This document shows, one piece after another, positions 60,114 through 64,000 of a DNA stretch of 64,000 nt. How positions within the stretch are numbered: position 1 is the stretch's first letter; every line of letters begins with the position of its first letter. The DNA comes from Hyparrhenia diplandra (lineage: Eukaryota; Streptophyta; Magnoliopsida; Poales; Poaceae). The translations under genes were made by a program, and so were the position numbers. The notes beneath the pieces are model-generated. The model worked only from the letters and a program-made list of their open reading frames with translations. It searched no databases and had not been told where the DNA came from. The DNA lies in assembly GCA_015847255.1 (NCBI GenBank), contig JADLZK010012231.1, forward strand, positions 62,001 through 126,000, read 5' to 3'.

Positions 60114-60773
60114 GTGCACAGTACTTATAGTATGAAGTTTTACCGCATGGACCAGGAGAGATAAATACGATAGATGTGCTATACCATACTTTGCAACACA
60201 CCTATATGGGCTACGGCACCTACCCTTGAATTTTGAGGTGTAGCAGGCTCATGCCTACTTCTCGATCGATGGATGATGATATCTATCCTGTCGTGTAGAG
60301 CATCCCCACTCTACCATTGGCGCTGTGTCCTTCCCCTTCCAGCAACGAATTGGCGCTGTCGTCTCACCATTGCCAATGCAAGGAGTTACAAAAAAGAGAA
60401 AGACAACTGCACTTTTGCTGACTCTTGGGTTTGGATATATGTGTATGTATATATATATATATATATACACTTTCACACAAAGAATGTAGCCTACTCCAAA
60501 GTGTGGTCGTGTGAGAGAGAGGTAAATACGACTTAAAGAGGGAGGGAGGGACCATTTCCCATTAGGTACCACCACATGAGCAATTTATGTACATTGGTCC
60601 TAGCTCCACGGCTGTACTGTGCATGGATATATGTGTGAGCAGATAGGCACAATTCATGACCAAATTTTACTGCACGCATGCATGACCATGCAAAGCCTTA
60701 ATTTTTCAAATTCCTTTGCATATGCTTGCAGCTTACTGGTGTCATATATATACATGCATATATGTATGTATAG
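60114..60773. other. Intergenic stretch, no gene seen
   Basis: Contains (TA)n at 60447-60468 and no credible coding frame. Confidence 0.6.
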
Positions 60774-61205
60774 CAGTGGTGGGGTAGCTAGAGGGTGGTC
60801 CACTTGGGCCTAGGACCACCCTAGAATTTTTAGCAAACTATTATTAGTATATGTTGGGTAAACTATTTTAAGTAATCTTTAGAGTTTATTATACTTACTT
60901 ATAAGACTTTAAATGTATTTATCTTACATTTTAATAAATTATATACTTGCACAATCATATGCTATATCTACTCATAGTTTTATAGAGGTTCGCCAGGCTT
61001 TAGTTTCAACTCATTCATGCACCAAAGCAAGGAGCTAGTTTTATTCCTCCTAAAATCAATTAGGATTTATTGAAATTCTTTTTTTTTTCATTGGTCCTCT
61101 CCCTCGTAACAATAAACCAAGATGTTTGTTGACATATCAAACAATATTATATTGTTAAAAAATATTGATAGGACCACCTAGATTAAAATCCTGACTACGC
61201 CACTG
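60774..61205. mobile_element. Non-autonomous hAT element (432 bp)
   Basis: Starts CAGTGGTGGGGTAGCTAG and ends ...CTACGCCACTG, i.e. CAGTGGCGTAGTCAGGATTT reversed, the classic plant hAT terminus. A perfect 8-bp target duplication ATGTATAG lies at 60766-60773 and 61206-61213. Subterminal GGACCACC repeats are present. No transposase. Confidence 0.9.
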
Positions 61206-61538
61206 ATGTATAGTGCATCACGTACAATTCTTGATCAGGATCTGCAATCCCAGGTGGTGTTAATTTATCACTTCTTGAATTTGGCAACTGATCAAAACTG
61301 TGAGATAGTTGTTGAGTTGCCCTAATGCCTAATGTTTTCCTGATGTACGTACGTAGTGAGCTACTCCTCCATTCTGCAATAAGTATTGTTCATAGTACAT
61401 TATGCAAGCACCGTACTGATCAAAGGACTGTTGTCTTAGAAAAAAATTGACATTAGCATTTCAGAAATTTATTTTTTAGTGTGCTCCTGCTGGGTACCAC
61501 TTGGCCCAAGCAGCATTTTTTTCAGGCATCCGATTTAA

Positions 61539-61726
61539 GGGTTGTTTGGTTTAGGGACTTTTAGTCCTTCCGACTAAAAAAGTCTCTTTTAATCCCTATT
61601 AAACCAAATAGGGGGAGGGACTTTTGAGACTTTTTCCTCTATTAGTCCGAAAAAGACTCTCTTGGAGGGACTTTTTAAAAGTCTCTAGGACTAAAAAAGT
61701 TTAGTCCTAGGAACCAAACAACACCT
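61539..61726. mobile_element. Tourist-like MITE (188 bp)
   Basis: GGGTTGTTTGGTTTAGGGAC at the left and GGAACCAAACAACACC at the right are inverted partners, flanked by TAA (61536-61538 and 61727-61729), as in PIF/Harbinger elements. The interior contains repeated GGGACTTTT and AGTCCTAGGAC words and is strongly self-complementary. Confidence 0.88.
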
Positions 61727-61729
61727 TAA

Positions 61730-64000
61730 AACGGCTAGAGGCTTAGAGCTATGGACGCTGCATGGATAGGCCAGGCTAGGTATGCAATTTTTAAAGATTA
61801 CTCTCTCCTTTTATTCTTGGAAGGCATGCATCAATCGACCAAGAATAAAATGTTCAAATCTTTGACTAATACTTATTTTAAGAATGTATAGATAATACCA
61901 TAAAAATTGGTATACCAGTGGATTTTCATGCACTTAGCTTCCATATATAACATTAATTTCAGATCAACAACACCATTGTGCCTCTTGCATTTTTTAAAAA
62001 AAGAACAAGGAGAATGTATAAATATAATATAATAATAATCTAAGGCAGGGTTTACTAACCGTTAATCTTTGTGCTAATGCCTTTTTAGTTTCCTTATATA
62101 TGCCTTAATTATACTTGCTAACAAAATGCATGCATGCCCACCATATAACTTACCAGGAATAATGCAAATTAAAAAAAACATCACAAAGCCTAGCTACTTA
62201 TTCTTGAGTACATAGCTTTGCCCATAACATCGATCTATACATGTAAAGAACATTTACATGTTACTGATTGTCACAATCAGCACATGCTTACTGAGCCTCT
62301 CTGTCCTCCCAAATAAAGTGTGTAGCCACTGCTTGTGGTGGCCGGCTTGGTCCTGCTCCTACTCCTGCTCCTGCTTTTGCACCTTTTGTGTGTACAACTC
62401 TGTTCTCTTCTGAGCTCACCTCAGCTCTGCCATGTGGTGGTACCAGAAAAAATAATTAAAAAAAAAAAATCTGACCTAATAATTAGCACACTCGATCCTG
62501 TAGTATTTTGTATATGGAGTACTCCAATAATATGGCATCTCATCAGGATTTTAAATACGATTGCCGGGCATTGATGAGCAGCAGGACCAGACCAATCCCG
62601 GGCCTGTCTCTCCTTAATCTGCGCCCTTATAGTCAATTTTTCTGAACATTCGAGGACCAACCAACGACTAATCCATGACGACTGCACAGAAATTTGTGCA
62701 CATGGACAAATTGTCCTTGCAATCGATCGAGGTACAGGTACGACGACGAGGATGACCTGCTTTTTTAACCACCACAGTTTTTTGCCTGTGCAGCACGCAT
62801 GCGACACGTACCAGCAACGAGCCTACACTGCATAAATTATTTGTGAATAAACTCAATATGTTTGAATCAACAATGAAAAAATTTAAGAATGGCCACACCC
62901 GGAGTATGTATAATTTACTTACAGTAATACTATGATGACTCAGTATAATCAAGCATGGTAATCAGTGGCAAAGACAGGGAGCCATCTCCTCGCACACCTC
63001 CTAGTAAATTCCATTGCCTACACCTCCACAGCTGGTATTTTCTATTTTTTTATAAACCACTCCAGGTAAGCTGGTGATTTCGACATTTAATTTGCAATAA
63101 ACATCTTATGTGTGTCTCTCATATTTCAAGTTGCAATTTGTCCTTCACATAATTCCAACAAAAGTATACATCCAAATGTAATGCAATAATGCATGATGCA
63201 ATGCATATGGCATAAGCTTATTGATGAGGAATGAACCTAAAAGGCCTTTCCATGCGTGTGGGAATTGTTTGTTCTCCTTGTTCCGAGCAGGGGTGTACAT
63301 AGATATATATCAAAATATGTAGGGCACACCACCAAGCTAGGGAAGCGTCGTCGTTGCCTTGTCGGTCGGCCAGGTACGTCGTTGTCCGATCGGAAACGAA
63401 TTATCCAAAGCTCTCCTGCGGCACTGGCGCACTGCTGCATCGTCCTGACGGCGAGACGCTTTCTTGGCGTTGTCATCGCCATGTGACACGACTATATATG
63501 CGAGAGAGATCTCGAGCAGAGAGCTGGGAAACTGCCTACAATGGCGTTCATAAGCCAACCGCTTATTTCTCGGCTTTCTCATTCATCTTTGGCTTGCTTC
63601 TGCAGTTCGCCTTCTGGTCCATTCTGATAGAGAGATCTACCTGAATTAGTCCCTCCGCTCAGACTTCAGACGTAGTTTAAGTATGCACAACAATATATGA
63701 TCGCTGTTTGACTCTGTTCAACAATGAGGAAACAACTCCTTTTATTAACAAACTATTTTAGAAGACAGTTCCTTTAAACAAAAAAAAATAGTCTCACTGC
63801 TTCCCAAAATACCTCAAGATTTTTTTTGATCGAAATAAATACATCATGATTTTATAGACGGACAACTTACACAAGCAGACCTTCTTTAAAAATGACCATT
63901 AATATAACAGAGGTGGATATTTTAGAAAGCCAACATCTATAAATATAATTATGGAAGAGAGCCTTTCTAAATGGCCCGCCTTTGCTAATAAGGTCTGGCC
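61730..64000. other. Intergenic stretch, no gene seen
   Basis: No recognisable protein domain. A GC-richer island at 63340-63630, preceded by ACTATATATGCGAG and containing short open frames, could be a decayed exon or promoter-proximal piece, but I cannot support a gene. Confidence 0.5.

Noticed and set aside
62421..62807. 128-residue minus-strand frame
   Set aside because: No recognisable motif. It spans a poly(A/T) run and mixed repeats.

Overview
This is plant nuclear DNA, almost certainly from a grass and probably a rice relative. The reasons are the Stowaway, Tourist and hAT MITEs with CTCCCTCCGTCC or GGTTGTTTGGTT ends, a Helitron, and Tekay and Athila/Tat Ty3/gypsy retrotransposons. 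The species is inferred, not proven. I found no intact host protein-coding gene, no tRNA or rRNA gene, and no CRISPR array. About 80% of the window (1-52499) is one nest of transposons. The last 11.5 kb (52500-64000) is AT-rich intergenic DNA carrying small MITEs.

Layout of the nest, outermost first. (1) An old L1-type LINE on the minus strand is the substrate. Its two visible pieces are 51571-52499 and 1265-1487. (2) A reverse Tekay-like LTR ends at 1264 and runs off the left edge (element F). A forward Tekay-like chromovirus A (1488-51570) lies between the two LINE pieces. (3) A carries a tandem duplication and a 744-bp hAT element in its 5' LTR. The same LTR holds a second, reverse Tekay element E (4898-24972, TSD TATCC) and a gag-only Athila/Tat-related element T (25617-33026, TSD GTTAA). 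A's pol is split by a reverse Athila-type element RA (37977-46281, flanks ATGCCC). (4) E's gag is split by a forward Athila-type element ATH1 (8361-19639, TSD AAGAC). (5) ATH1 is split by a 4086-bp Helitron (12384-16469) inserted between A and T, and the empty site is preserved in sister copy RA. The order is therefore LINE < A < E < ATH1 < Helitron.

How the genes work together. A and E are relics of full chromoviruses: gag, protease, RT, RNase H, and in A also integrase and a chromodomain. E has lost integrase and part of its left LTR through a deletion with a 7-bp microhomology. ATH1 and RA encode gag plus two protease-like domains but no RT or integrase, and T encodes gag and a further unidentified acidic region; all three would depend on enzymes supplied in trans. 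T shares its LTR core and 3' internal region with ATH1/RA but not its gag or LTR ends, so it is a mosaic. The Helitron holds several exon-like segments of an unidentified multi-exon gene.

The most interesting signal is an extra ORF upstream of gag in both Tekay copies. It begins MARTK.TPRKK, strongly resembling the histone H3 tail, and is followed by a heptad-rich middle and an acidic C-terminus. Many frames are broken by 1-2 base indels clustered in C/G-rich words, while AT-rich stretches of the same copies are identical. Some breaks may therefore be sequencing or assembly error.
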